From an uncultured Gemmatimonadota bacterium (GTDB lineage: Bacteria > Gemmatimonadota > Gemmatimonadetes > Gemmatimonadales > GWC2-71-9): a stretch of DNA of 25,851 nucleotides. Location of the stretch: positions 1 through 25,851 of the forward strand of contig CAMPKP010000033.1 of NCBI GenBank assembly GCA_946887295.1, given 5' to 3'. Under the pieces are notes generated by a model. It had not been told where the DNA came from and made no database searches. It saw only the letters and a list, made by a program, of their open reading frames with translations. Positions 17,869-25,851 of the stretch are shown here, piece after piece; position 1 is the stretch's first letter; the number at the start of each line of letters is the position of its first letter. A program made the position numbers and the translations under genes.

Positions 17869-18531
17869 TTAGCGGAAGCCGAATTCACCGAGCAGCGGCA
17901 CGAACCGCACGTCGGCTACGGTGGTGGTCCGGAGCTCGTCCCCTTCCCGGCGGACCAGCGTGAGCGACTGGTTGGCGCGATCGCCGAGCGGGATCACCAT
18001 CCTGCCGCCCGGTGCGAGCTGCTCCACCAGTGGGGCCGGGATCTCCGGCGAGGCCGCCGCGACCAGGATCGCGTCGTAGGGCGCGAAGGGCCGCCATCCC
18101 AGGGTGCCGTCGCCCACCAGCACGGTGACGTTCCGGATCCCGGCCGCCTCCAGCGCGTCGCGTCCCCGCTGCGCGAGGAGCGGGATCCGCTCCACGCTGA
18201 ATACCGAGTCGCACAGCATCGCGAGCAGCGCGGTCTGGTAGCCCGAGCCGGTTCCGATCTCCAGCACGCGCTCGCGGCCCCGGAGACCAAGCAGCTCCAG
18301 GTAGCGTGCCTGCACCCACGGCTGGGAGATCGTCTGGCTGCTGCCGATCGGCAGCGCCGCGTCGTCGTACGCCCGGTGCCGCACGCTCTCCGGCACGAAG
18401 AGATGTCGCGGCACCATGCGCACGGCGCGGAGCACCGCCAGGTCGCGGATTCCCTTCCGCTGCAGGGTCTCCACCAGCTGGGCGCGGTAGCCGCCGTAGC
18501 CGTCCCCCTCCCCTACCCCTCCAGCGACCAT
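17869..18531 (-). CDS. pcm: Protein-L-isoaspartate O-methyltransferase
   Basis: Pcm methylates isoaspartyl residues in aged proteins with S-adenosylmethionine, starting their repair. The 220-residue protein has the N-terminal VPRHLFVPE (40-48), the active-site loop LPIGSSQTISQP (60-71), SAM motif I LEIGTGSGYQT (90-100), motif II region YDAILVAAASPEIP (152-165) and LAPGGRMVIPLG (172-183). The frame is open further upstream, but that part is a shadow of surE. ATG 18531 is the only reasonable start and lies 19 bases inside the surE end. surE-pcm linkage is widespread among bacteria. Confidence 0.94.
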   Translation of the reverse strand: MVAGGVGEGDGYGGYRAQLVETLQRKGIRDLAVLRAVRMVPRHLFVPESVRHRAYDDAALPIGSSQTISQPWVQARYLELLGLRGRERVLEIGTGSGYQTALLAMLCDSVFSVERIPLLAQRGRDALEAAGIRNVTVLVGDGTLGWRPFAPYDAILVAAASPEIPAPLVEQLAPGGRMVIPLGDRANQSLTLVRREGDELRTTTVADVRFVPLLGEFGFR

Positions 18532-19262
18532 CCGCGCACGGTCTCGAGCAGGGAGTAGTTCGTGAGGTCCATGTGGAGCGGAGTGACCGAGATGAAGCCC
18601 TCGGCCACGGCGAGATGATCGGAGTTCTCCCCGCCGGTCCAGGTGATGGTCCCGCCGCCGATCCAGAAGATCTCCCGGCCCCACGGGTCCTTCATGCGGG
18701 TCAGCGACTCGGAGAAGAAGCGGCTGCCGAGCTTGGTGACCTGGATGCCGCGCACCTCGGCGGCCGGGATCCCGGGCAGATTGATGTTGAGCAGCGTCTG
18801 CTCCGGAAAGTTGGGGACGCCTACGATCCTCCGGACCAGCTGCAGCAGCAGGTCGCGGTACGTGGCCATGGTCTCCGGGTGGTTCCCGGAGAACGAGATA
18901 CCGATGCCGGGCACGCCCAGGGTGACCGCCTCCATGGCCGCGGCCACCGTGCCGGAGTAGAGCACGTCCTCGCCCATGTTGGGCCCGTGATTCACCCCGG
19001 AAAAGACGAAGTCCGGCCGCTCCGGCATCAGGGCCTGAATCGCGAGCATGGCGCAGTCGGTCGGCGTACCGTCGATCTGCCAGGCCCCGTCCGGCCGCCG
19101 GGCGGGACGCAGCGGCCGATGGAGGGTCAGTGAATGCGAGGTCCCGCTCTGCTCCCGGTCCGGCGCCACCACCGTAACGTTGGCGACCTCGCGGCAGACG
19201 TCCGCAAGCAGCGCCAATCCCGGCGCCAGGATGCCGTCGTCATTGGTGACGAGGATGTTCAT
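18513..19262 (-). CDS. surE: 5'/3'-nucleotidase SurE
   Basis: SurE is a metal-dependent nucleoside monophosphate phosphatase linked to stress survival. The 249-residue protein starts with the family signature MNILVTNDDG (Asp8 and Asp9 bind metal), with VVAPDREQSGTSHSLTL (Ser39) and FSGVNHGPNMGEDVLYSGTV (Asn91) completing the metal site. LLNINLPG and a late GFISVTPLHMDLTNY (split) segment are also typical. A TTG three codons upstream (19271) is possible, but ATG 19262 matches the usual N-terminus exactly. It is separated from merR by 43 bases containing an inverted repeat, and overlaps pcm. Confidence 0.95.
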   Translation of the reverse strand: MNILVTNDDGILAPGLALLADVCREVANVTVVAPDREQSGTSHSLTLHRPLRPARRPDGAWQIDGTPTDCAMLAIQALMPERPDFVFSGVNHGPNMGEDVLYSGTVAAAMEAVTLGVPGIGISFSGNHPETMATYRDLLLQLVRRIVGVPNFPEQTLLNINLPGIPAAEVRGIQVTKLGSRFFSESLTRMKDPWGREIFWIGGGTITWTGGENSDHLAVAEGFISVTPLHMDLTNYSLLETVRGWSLEG

Positions 19263-19287
19263 GGGGGGCAAGATAGCGAGGCCGCGT

Positions 19288-19317
19288 GGAGGGCGTCGGC
19301 CCGCGTCAGCGCCCTCC
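19288..19317. repeat. Inverted repeat across the merR stop codon
   Basis: GGAGGGCG (19288-19295) and CGCCCTCC (19310-19317) can form an 8-base-pair stem with a 14-base loop that contains the merR TGA. No T run follows on the - strand, so a standard intrinsic terminator is not supported. It may attenuate or stabilise the message between merR and surE, or be chance in GC-rich DNA. Confidence 0.4.
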
Positions 19318-19734
19318 GGACTTGCCGCCCCGGTGTCCCGCGGGAGCGGCGGCCGGCGGCGCCGCGGGAGCGATCGGGGCGGCCTTGCCGTCCAGAATCG
19401 CGATCACCGCCTCGACCGCCGCACGTGCCTCGCCCGCCAGCTCCGCCTCGAACGCCTTGCGCGCGCTCGCCCGCAGCTCGCCGGTCCGGCGGTACTGATC
19501 GATCCGCTGCCGCGCGCCGTCGATGGTGTACTTCTCGGTGTAGAGCAGCTGCTTCACCAGCATGATCAGCTCCACCTCCTTGCTCTTGTAGACCCGGTTT
19601 CCCGACCGGTTCTTCGCCGGGTTGAGGAAGCGGAACTGGCTCTCCCAGTAGCGGAGCACGTGGGGCTTGAGATCGGTGAGCGAGCAGACCTCGCCGATCG
19701 AGTAAAATTCCTGCACCTGACGGGAAGTGCTCAT
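19306..19734 (-). CDS. MerR family transcriptional regulator
   Basis: The 142-residue protein has an N-terminal MerR winged helix-turn-helix (about 10-80), with YSIGEVCSLTDLKPHVLRYW (11-30) and the wing NRSGNRVYKSKEVE (42-55), followed by a helical segment and a low-complexity Ala/Pro/Gly tail from about 116. There is no Cys cluster or large C-terminal effector domain, so it is not a metal or multidrug sensor of the classic kinds. It is of the short 'LKPHVLRYWE' type, which I associate with genes near surE in some deltaproteobacteria. ATG 19734 starts 10 bases after the gpsA stop. Target genes cannot be determined. Confidence 0.9.
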   Translation of the reverse strand: MSTSRQVQEFYSIGEVCSLTDLKPHVLRYWESQFRFLNPAKNRSGNRVYKSKEVELIMLVKQLLYTEKYTIDGARQRIDQYRRTGELRASARKAFEAELAGEARAAVEAVIAILDGKAAPIAPAAPPAAAPAGHRGGKSGGR

Positions 19735-19744
19735 CGCCCTTGCC

Positions 19745-20743
19745 TCATCGCCATTGCTCCGACTTGAGTTCGCGACCCATCAGCTCGGTGATCGCCTCGC
19801 GGGGCGCCCGGCCTCGAAACAGCACTTCGCAGACCTGCTCGATGATCGGCAGCTCGATGCCGACTCGCCTGCCGAGCGCCGCCCCGGCCAGCGAGGTGTT
19901 CGCGCCTTCGGCGACGCTGCGGTGGCCGGCCCGGTACTCCTCGAAGCTCTGACCCTTCGCCAGCGCCACGCCCAGGGTGCGGTTGCGGCTCAGGCTGCCT
20001 GTCGTGGTGAGCACCAGATCGCCCATGCCCGCGAGACCGGCGAAGGTGAGAGGGTCCGCCCCCATGGCGACGCCCAGCCGGGTGATCTCGGCGAGTCCCC
20101 GCGTGATGAGCGCGGCGCGAGGGTTGTGTCCCATCCCCAGCCCCTCCGCGATCCCCGCGGCGACGGCGATCACGTTCTTGAGCGCGCCGGCGAGCTCGAC
20201 CCCGATCACGTCGAGGTTGCGGTAGACCCGGAAGACCGGAGTCGCGAAGACCTCCTGCGCCGCTCGGGCGGTCGCCTCCTCGGCCGCCGCCGCGACCACC
20301 GCGGTCGGCTGCCCCTCGCAGACTTCGGCCGCGAAGCTCGGTCCCGACAGCACCGAGAACCGGACCTGCGGAAGGCACTCGGCGAACACCGCCGACATCA
20401 GCGCCAGCGTGTCGGTCTCGATGCCCTTGGTGGCGCTCACCACCAGCGTGCCCGGCGCCACCACCCCCTCGAGTCCTCGGATCACGCCGCGGACCGCATG
20501 GCTCGGAGGCGCCGAGACGACGACGTCGGCGCCGGCGACGGCCTCCCGCGCGTCACTTGTCGCACGGATCGATGGGGAGAGCCGCACCCCCGGGAGAAAC
20601 AACCGGTTCTCCCGCAAGCGGCTCACCGCCTCCACCACCTCGGGCTCGTAGGCCCACAGGCGCACCGCGTGGCCCTTGGTGGCGAGGAGATTGGCGAGCG
20701 TCGTGCCCCAGCTCCCCGCCCCCAGTACGGCGACCTCCGTCAC
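19745..20743 (-). CDS. gpsA: Glycerol-3-phosphate dehydrogenase [NAD(P)+]
   Basis: GpsA reduces dihydroxyacetone phosphate to sn-glycerol 3-phosphate, the backbone precursor used by PlsY next door. The 332-residue protein starts with the dinucleotide-binding VAVLGAGSWGTTLANLL (4-20) and contains SATKGIE, LSGPSFAAEV, the catalytic-Lys region ELAGALKNVIAVAAG and GLAGMGDLVLTTTG with NRTLG. GTG 20743 is chosen because it begins exactly at this fold and shares GTGA with the plsY stop; the longer open frame is a plsY shadow. The merR gene follows after 10 bases. Confidence 0.96.
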   Translation of the reverse strand: MTEVAVLGAGSWGTTLANLLATKGHAVRLWAYEPEVVEAVSRLRENRLFLPGVRLSPSIRATSDAREAVAGADVVVSAPPSHAVRGVIRGLEGVVAPGTLVVSATKGIETDTLALMSAVFAECLPQVRFSVLSGPSFAAEVCEGQPTAVVAAAAEEATARAAQEVFATPVFRVYRNLDVIGVELAGALKNVIAVAAGIAEGLGMGHNPRAALITRGLAEITRLGVAMGADPLTFAGLAGMGDLVLTTTGSLSRNRTLGVALAKGQSFEEYRAGHRSVAEGANTSLAGAALGRRVGIELPIIEQVCEVLFRGRAPREAITELMGRELKSEQWR

Positions 20744-21363
20744 GGACGGGCGGGCGGCGCTGCCCGGCGGCCGAACCGGTTCTCGGTGCCGTTCAGCAGG
20801 CGCCGGATGTTTGCGCGGTGCAGCCAGATGATCGCAGCGGCGACCAGGGCGTCGAGCCAGAGGATCTCCGGCCGGTCGGGCCGCTCGAGCAGGTAGACCG
20901 CCACCGGCAGGACGGCGGCGGCCACGATGCTCGCCAGCGACACGTATCCGGTGAGCGCGACGAGCACCAGCCAGACCAGCGCCGCGACGCCCAGCGCCAG
21001 CGGCGTGAGCCCCAGCATGACGCCGGCCGCCGTGGCGACCCCCTTCCCGCCGCGAAAGCGCACGAACACCGAGAACACGTGGCCCACGATCGCCGCGATC
21101 CCGCACGCCAGTGCGAAGAGCTGGGAGTCCGATGCCTGCGGCGCGAAGACCAGCACCGGCACGGCGCCCTTCGCGATGTCGAACAGTGCGACCGGGATCG
21201 CATACCGCGCGCCGAGGGTCCGGTAGACGTTGGTCGCACCGAGGTTCTTGCTTCCATGCTCGCGGAGGTCGATGCCGCGAAAGAGCCGGCCCGCGAGGTA
21301 GCCGGTCGGAATGGCACCGACGAAGTAGGAGGCGAGCAGGCAGAGCGCGGCCGCGGCCGTCAC
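20740..21363 (-). CDS. plsY: Acyl-phosphate:glycerol-3-phosphate acyltransferase
   Basis: PlsY acylates glycerol 3-phosphate from acyl phosphate, the first membrane step of phospholipid synthesis. The 207-residue protein has about five membrane segments and three conserved loops: GSKNLGATNVYRTLG (37-51), GHVFSVFVRFRGGKGVATA (motif 2) and the late HRANIRRLLNGTENRFG (motif 3 region). The GTG at 21363 overlaps the der stop (GTGA) and gives the usual N-terminus with a helix followed by VGAIPTGYLAG; the longer ATG-started frame lies inside der. Adjacent gpsA supplies the substrate. Confidence 0.96.
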   Translation of the reverse strand: MTAAAALCLLASYFVGAIPTGYLAGRLFRGIDLREHGSKNLGATNVYRTLGARYAIPVALFDIAKGAVPVLVFAPQASDSQLFALACGIAAIVGHVFSVFVRFRGGKGVATAAGVMLGLTPLALGVAALVWLVLVALTGYVSLASIVAAAVLPVAVYLLERPDRPEILWLDALVAAAIIWLHRANIRRLLNGTENRFGRRAAPPARP

Positions 21364-22682
21364 CGCGGAGCGCCCCGGCTGGTGAACTTGAGGCGCAGCG
21401 GCGAGCCGGTGAACGGCCACGCCTCACGAAAGCCGTTCGCCAGGTACCGCTGGTACGACTCGGGCACGTCGTCGGGACGATTGCTCACGATCGCGATGGT
21501 CGGAGGCGCGGTGCCGATCTGTGAGGCGTAGAGCAGCTTCACCTCTTCGCCCGGCTTCTGGGGCGGACCGCTGCGCTCCAGCAGGGATGCCAGCACCCGG
21601 TTCACCTCCGCCGTGGAAACGCGCCGCTGCCGCTCCTCCGCCACTTCGAGGATCAGGTCGAGCACCTTGCGCGCCCGCAGGCCGGTCAGCGCCGAGACGT
21701 AGACGAACGGCACGTGTCGGAGGAACGGCGCCTTGGCGATGAGCTCCTCCTGTCCGCGATGCGCGGTGTTGGCATCCTTCTCCTCCACCAGGTCCCACTT
21801 GTTCACCGCGACGATCAGTCCGCACCCGCGGTCCCACGCCTCCGTCGCGATCCGGAGATCCTGGTTGTGCAGTCCCAGGGTGGCGTCCACCACCAGCACG
21901 CAGACCTCGGCCCGCTCGACGGCGCGCTCGGTGCGCAGCGTGGAGTAGAACTCGAGATCATCTTGTACTTTAGCCCTGCGACGTAACCCTGCGGTGTCAA
22001 TGAAGTTGAGGTTCTTACTTCGATAGCGCAAGAGGGAGTCGATCGCATCGCGGGTGGTGCCGGCCTCCGCCGCGACGACGTGTCGCTCCTCGCCCAGCAG
22101 TCGGTTGACCAGGGAGGACTTGCCCACGTTGGGTCGTCCGACGACGGCGACGTCGATGGTGTCTTCCGATTCGGCGGGGTCGTACGGCGGAAGCCGCTCG
22201 ACCACGGCGTCGAGCAGGTCCCCGCTCCCCTTCCCCACCGCCGCGCTGACGCCGAGGGGCTCCCCGAAGCCGAGCTCGTAGAAGTCGAGCTGCGCCGTGC
22301 TGCGCTCGAGATCGTCGAGCTTGTTCACCGCGAGCACGACTGCGCCCTGGGCCCGCCGGAGCCGCTCGCTGATCGCCTGGTCCACCGGGTGCACGCCCTC
22401 CTTGCCGTCCACCAGGAACACGACGACGTCGGACTCGGCGAGCGCGAACTCCACCTGCTGCCGGATGGCGCGATCCATGGAGTCGTCCGATTCCGGGACC
22501 AGTCCGCCGGTATCCACCACCCAGAAGCGGCGCCCCTGCCACTCGGCGTCGCCGAAGTGCCGGTCCCTCGTCGTGCCCGGCCGGTCGGACACGATGGCCG
22601 GACGCCCCCCGAGAATGCGGTTGAACAGGGTGGACTTCCCCACGTTGGGCCGGCCGACGATGGCGACGGTGGGCTTGCTCAT
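21360..22682 (-). CDS. der: Ribosome biogenesis GTPase Der (EngA)
   Basis: Der assists assembly of the 50S ribosomal subunit. The 440-residue protein has the diagnostic tandem GTPase domains and a KH-like C-terminus. Domain 1: GRPNVGKS (10-17), GTTRD (36-40), DTGG (57-60), NKLD (120-123). Domain 2: GRPNVGKS (182-189), GTTRD (208-212), DTAG (229-232), NKWD (294-297). The end (about 355-440) carries the KH-like region with VKLLYASQIGTAPPT and YQRYLANGFREAWPFTGSPL (split). ATG 22682 overlaps the preceding stop (ATGA). All switch residues are intact. Confidence 0.98.
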   Translation of the reverse strand: MSKPTVAIVGRPNVGKSTLFNRILGGRPAIVSDRPGTTRDRHFGDAEWQGRRFWVVDTGGLVPESDDSMDRAIRQQVEFALAESDVVVFLVDGKEGVHPVDQAISERLRRAQGAVVLAVNKLDDLERSTAQLDFYELGFGEPLGVSAAVGKGSGDLLDAVVERLPPYDPAESEDTIDVAVVGRPNVGKSSLVNRLLGEERHVVAAEAGTTRDAIDSLLRYRSKNLNFIDTAGLRRRAKVQDDLEFYSTLRTERAVERAEVCVLVVDATLGLHNQDLRIATEAWDRGCGLIVAVNKWDLVEEKDANTAHRGQEELIAKAPFLRHVPFVYVSALTGLRARKVLDLILEVAEERQRRVSTAEVNRVLASLLERSGPPQKPGEEVKLLYASQIGTAPPTIAIVSNRPDDVPESYQRYLANGFREAWPFTGSPLRLKFTSRGAPR

Positions 22683-23950
22683 GCGGCGGGCTCCAGTGCG
22701 TCGGCGAAGTCCTTCGAGAAGCGGATCTCGACGGGGGATGCCGCGGCGAGCAGCTCGGCGCTCATGCCGTCCATGAACAGCCCGTCGTCGTTCACGCACT
22801 CGCCCGGGAGGAGCGCGAGGTCGAGGTCGGCCCGGCCCCGGAGGGTCTCCTGCACCGCGGTGCCGGGCAGCAGCCCCGCGGTGGTGACCGACGCTCCGAA
22901 CAGCGTGTTCACCACCGGCAGCAGCTCGAAGTGAGCGCCGGTCACCCGGGCCAGCGGCTCGAGCACCATGGGCATGAGCCGGCTCATCGCGGTCCCGGTG
23001 ACCACGCCGACGCGGCGTCCCGCCCATCCGGTGATCGCGGCGGCGCGAGCCTCGATCCGCTGCTGCAGCCATCGCACCGCTCCCACGCCGTTCTCCACCT
23101 GGTCGAAGCCGTCGTAGATGGCGGCCGGCGGAAGCTCCACCCCGGCCCGGAGGTAGAGCTCGTCCGCCCCGAAGGCCCAATGCGTGCCACGCTCGGCCAG
23201 CGCGACGGCGGCCCGCTCTTCCACCAGCGCGATCGCGCCCCGGCACTCCTCGGTCGTCGGCTCGCGCACCAGATGATGCTTGCTGTACTCGGTGAGCCCC
23301 ACCGGCACCACCGAGCAGCCCAGGACGGCGGGGCCGAACCGGTACAGCTCGCGCAGCGTCTGCCGCAGCACCTCGCCGTCGTTGACACCGGGCGACATGA
23401 CCACCTGGGTGTGGAACTCGATGCCATGGTCGGCGAAGTGCCGCAGCTGCTGAATGATGTCGGGGGCGGTGGGATTGCGGAGGAGATATCGGCGCACGGT
23501 GGGATCGGTCGCGTGCACCGACACGTACAGCGGCGACAGCCGGTACTCGATGATCCGCTCGGCGTCCCTCGGCTTCAGGTTCGTGAGGGTGGCGAAATTG
23601 CCGTATCGGAACGAGAGCCGGTAGTCGTCATCCCGGATGTACAGCACCTCCCGCAGCCCGTCGGGCAGGCCGTCGACGAAGCAGAAGTCGCAGCGGTTGG
23701 CGCAGCGCCGGATCCGAGCCGGCTCGAGCGACACGCCGAGCGGCTCCGTCAGGGGGCGCTCGATGTCGAACTCGATCTCCTCGCCGTCCGGCTGCCTGAC
23801 GTGCAGCAGGAAGCGCTCCTCCGCGGTGAGGAACTCCCAATCCAGGAAGTCCTCCAGCTCGCGGCCGCCCACCGAGAGAAGCTCCGTCCCCTCCCGGAGC
23901 CCCAGCTCGCTCGCGATCGAATCCGGCTGTACCGCGGTCACCCTGATCAT
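22679..23950 (-). CDS. DUF512 family PDZ/radical SAM protein
   Basis: The 423-residue protein has an N-terminal PDZ-like region (about 1-65, with VQPDSIASELGLREGTELLSV), a radical SAM iron-sulfur motif C-X3-C-X2-C (Cys83, Cys87, Cys90 in RRCANRCDFCFVDGLP), the block RDDDYRLSFRYGNFATLTNL (106-125) and a long DUF512 C-terminus containing LPVVNTLFG, VTTAGLL and LLPGECVND. No reaction has been assigned to the family to my knowledge. It is often next to der, as here, with an ATGA overlap. ATG 23950 is preferred over an upstream GTG at 24040 because it begins at the PDZ region and has GGGGA just before it. It may begin a transcription unit after ppk. Confidence 0.88.
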   Translation of the reverse strand: MIRVTAVQPDSIASELGLREGTELLSVGGRELEDFLDWEFLTAEERFLLHVRQPDGEEIEFDIERPLTEPLGVSLEPARIRRCANRCDFCFVDGLPDGLREVLYIRDDDYRLSFRYGNFATLTNLKPRDAERIIEYRLSPLYVSVHATDPTVRRYLLRNPTAPDIIQQLRHFADHGIEFHTQVVMSPGVNDGEVLRQTLRELYRFGPAVLGCSVVPVGLTEYSKHHLVREPTTEECRGAIALVEERAAVALAERGTHWAFGADELYLRAGVELPPAAIYDGFDQVENGVGAVRWLQQRIEARAAAITGWAGRRVGVVTGTAMSRLMPMVLEPLARVTGAHFELLPVVNTLFGASVTTAGLLPGTAVQETLRGRADLDLALLPGECVNDDGLFMDGMSAELLAAASPVEIRFSKDFADALEPAA

Positions 23951-24067
23951 GCGTCCCCGATTTCGGCGTCTCCGGCGCAAGTGCGTCGGCAGGCGGAGAA
24001 GATCGTCGATCAGCGTGGTAAATTCAAGACTTGCGGCCACTTCAGCACGGAAGCCCGAAGTAGCTTC

Positions 24068-25851
24068 TCAGGTATCGCTGGAAGATTCGGTGCGGGCGTA
24101 GCTCCCGTCCGCCTGGAGGGCCCAGGCCTGCGGATCCGCCAGCTCGCGGGTGAGGAGGGCGTCGAGAGTCGCCCGGGCGTCGGGGTCGCTCACCGGTGTG
24201 ACCACCTCGACCCGCCGGCGCAGGTTCCGCGGCCGCCAATCGGCCGAGCCGATGGCGTACTCGTCCGCGCCGGCGTTTCCGAAGTGGTAGATCCTGGCGT
24301 GCTCGAGAAATCGGCCGAGCCGGCTGACGACGTGAATGCGCTCGGAGTGGCCCGGCACGCCGGGCCGCAAGGTGCAGAGGCCGCGCACGACCAGATCGAT
24401 GGCCACCCCCGCACGGGAGGCGCGGTAGAGTGCCTGAATCACTTCGGTGTCGGCCAGTCCGTTGAGCTTTGCGCGAATCCGCCCGGGGCGGCCCGCCCGG
24501 GCATGCTCCGCCTCCCGCTCGATGCGCTCCAGCAGCCACGGCAGCAGTCCCTCCGGCGCGACGGCGATGCGCCGCGAGCCACCCGCCGGCCCGCGGCTGG
24601 AGCCGGTGAGCTGGTTGAAGAGATCGTGCACGTCCGCGCCCAGGTCCGGATCGGCGGAGAAGAGCGACAGATCGGTGTAGACCTTCGCGGTGGCGGCGTT
24701 GTAGTTCCCGGTGCCGATATGGACGTACCGGCGCAGGCCATCCTCCTCTCGGCGCAGCACCAGGCCCACCTTCGCGTGGTTCTTGAGCCCGACCACCCCG
24801 TACACCACCGTGCCGCCCGCCTCCTCCAGCCGCCGCACCCACCCCACGTTGCGGGTCTCGTCGAAGCGAGCCTTGAGCTCGACGAAGAGCGCCACCTCCT
24901 TCTTGCGCTCGAGGGCCTTGGTGAGCGCGTCCACGATCGGCGACCGCTCTCCCACGCGATAGAGCGTGAGACGGATCGCCACCACCGCCGGGTCGTCGGC
25001 GGCGTCCGCGAAGAAGCGCGCCGTCGTGTCCGCGAATGCCTCGTAGGGGTGGTAGACCAGCGCATCCTTCCGGCGCAGCATGCTCCACAGGTCGCGCTCC
25101 GCCGCCCACGGATTGCGGCTCTCGAATGGAGCGTAGCGTCCGTTGGGCACCGGTGCGCCCATGAGCTCGCGGAGCGCGCGCAGGTCCACTGGTCCCTCGA
25201 TCTCCACCAGGTCCTGCTCCCGCACGGCGGCCGCGTCGGCGCCCCGCTCGAAGCGCAGCTCCCAGAGCAGCCGCTCCCGGAGCGGCTGCGGCATCACCCG
25301 CTCCACCTCGACCCGCACGATCGGGTTGGCCGCCCGGCGCCCCACCGACTCCTCGATCGCCTGCAGCAGGTTGCCGGCGTCCTCGTCCGAGAGATCCAGC
25401 TCCGCGGCCCGGGTGAGCCGGAAGACCCAGGCTCCCTCGATCTGCCGCTCGGGATAGACGAGATGAAGGTTGGCGCGGACCACGTCCTCGAGGAGAATGA
25501 AGTCGCTCGAGTCGGGGATCGGGAGGAATCGGGAGACCCGCTCGGGCAGCCGCAGGTAGGCGAAGTGCAGCGGCCCGGTCCGGGAGTCCTGGAGCACCAC
25601 GGCGAGCAGCGGCGTCAGGTGCGGCATCACCGGCACCGAGAAACCGGGGCTCACCGTGATCGCGCGAGGGATCAGGAGCGGAAAGATCTCGCGCTGGAAC
25701 TGCGCCTCGAGCAGCGCCCGGGCGGTGGGCGCGAGCTCGCGCCAGCTTCGAAGCCGGATCCCCGCGCCCGCCAGCGAGGCCAGGCATGCGGCGAGCACGC
25801 GCTCCTGGCGCGCCAGCAGCGCCCGGACCCGGATGCCGATCGCCTCGAGTA
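24068..25851 (-). CDS. ppk1: Polyphosphate kinase 1, 5' end outside window
   Basis: PPK1 builds polyphosphate from ATP. The frame is open to the window edge; the GTG at 25798 is internal because in-frame upstream codons read Leu-Glu-Ala-Ile-Gly-Ile-Arg-Val-Arg-Ala-Leu, which fits the N-terminal helical domain. About 594 residues are visible of a usual 690-720. Recognisable parts are FPLLIPRAITVSPGF, the middle domain with LVYHPYEAF, and the two phospholipase-D-like catalytic domains: the autophosphorylated His in YVHIGTGNYN and the second His in FLEHARIYHFGNAG, with KVYTDLSLFSADP and SADWRPRNL. The 117 bases between its TGA and the DUF512 start hold no gene. Confidence 0.96.
   Translation of the reverse strand, partial: LEAIGIRVRALLARQERVLAACLASLAGAGIRLRSWRELAPTARALLEAQFQREIFPLLIPRAITVSPGFSVPVMPHLTPLLAVVLQDSRTGPLHFAYLRLPERVSRFLPIPDSSDFILLEDVVRANLHLVYPERQIEGAWVFRLTRAAELDLSDEDAGNLLQAIEESVGRRAANPIVRVEVERVMPQPLRERLLWELRFERGADAAAVREQDLVEIEGPVDLRALRELMGAPVPNGRYAPFESRNPWAAERDLWSMLRRKDALVYHPYEAFADTTARFFADAADDPAVVAIRLTLYRVGERSPIVDALTKALERKKEVALFVELKARFDETRNVGWVRRLEEAGGTVVYGVVGLKNHAKVGLVLRREEDGLRRYVHIGTGNYNAATAKVYTDLSLFSADPDLGADVHDLFNQLTGSSRGPAGGSRRIAVAPEGLLPWLLERIEREAEHARAGRPGRIRAKLNGLADTEVIQALYRASRAGVAIDLVVRGLCTLRPGVPGHSERIHVVSRLGRFLEHARIYHFGNAGADEYAIGSADWRPRNLRRRVEVVTPVSDPDARATLDALLTRELADPQAWALQADGSYARTESSSDT

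Noticed and set aside
23951..24067. A sigma-70-like promoter before the DUF512 gene (TTGAAT, 17 bases, GATCTT on the - strand)
   Set aside because: The -10 matches at only three of six bases; too weak to list as a feature, though this is the likeliest place for a promoter in the right arm.
24042..25787. A 581-residue open frame overlapping ppk1 in another frame on the same strand
   Set aside because: Composition is Arg/Gly/Ala-rich with no domain, while the overlapping frame is a clear PPK1 with both catalytic His motifs. It is a GC-rich shadow.

Overview
This is a strongly GC-rich stretch of chromosome from a bacterium with an LPS-bearing outer membrane. The left half combines Kdo synthesis (kdsA, kdsC, kdsD), LPS transport (lptC, an lptA-like gene, lptB) and rpoN. 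The right half holds the DUF512/PDZ radical-SAM gene, der, plsY and gpsA, an order I associate with Firmicutes, followed by merR, surE, pcm and dedA. A very GC-rich diderm with this mixture is most suggestive of Gemmatimonadota or a neighbouring phylum. This placement is an inference from gene content, not from a database search.

Layout. All protein genes from 1 to 15304 are on the + strand, and all genes from 15524 to 25851, including one tRNA, are on the - strand. They converge on a 219-base AT-rich gap. Left arm: pyrG (5' end outside the window), kdsA, kdsC, kdsD, lptC, an enlarged lptA-like gene, lptB with an unusual N-terminal extension, rpoN, then a glycoconjugate block (GT2 with two membrane segments, GT4, UPF0104 flippase/LPG-synthase-like membrane protein, YfhO-type membrane protein, polyprenol-phosphate sugar synthase) and dapF. 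Almost every junction is a 1-14 base overlap, so the arm reads as one translationally coupled transcription unit. Right arm, read right to left: ppk1 (5' end outside), DUF512 radical SAM, der, plsY, gpsA, merR, surE, pcm, dedA, acylphosphatase, apt, tRNA-Arg(CCT) and a one-pass TPR protein.

The most interesting signal is not a gene. In the convergent gap, 15414-15441 on the - strand matches the 28-base XerCD dif site, with 10 of 11 bases of the XerD arm identical to the common bacterial/E. coli form. Together with the complete switch of gene direction at the same place, this suggests that the window spans the replication terminus. A strong hairpin (15461-15484) lies beside it as a probable terminator. 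The second unusual feature is the LptB ATPase, which carries about 140 residues of unrecognised sequence in front of the ABC domain.

Functionally, the left arm makes CTP (used for CMP-Kdo), makes Kdo, and carries LPS across the periplasm. The glycosyltransferase block probably builds and transfers lipid-linked sugars. The right arm covers ribosome assembly (Der), phospholipid entry steps (GpsA, PlsY), protein/nucleotide maintenance (Pcm, SurE, Apt) and polyphosphate. No insertion sequence, prophage, CRISPR array or defence system was seen. No gene-free stretch exceeds 300 bases.
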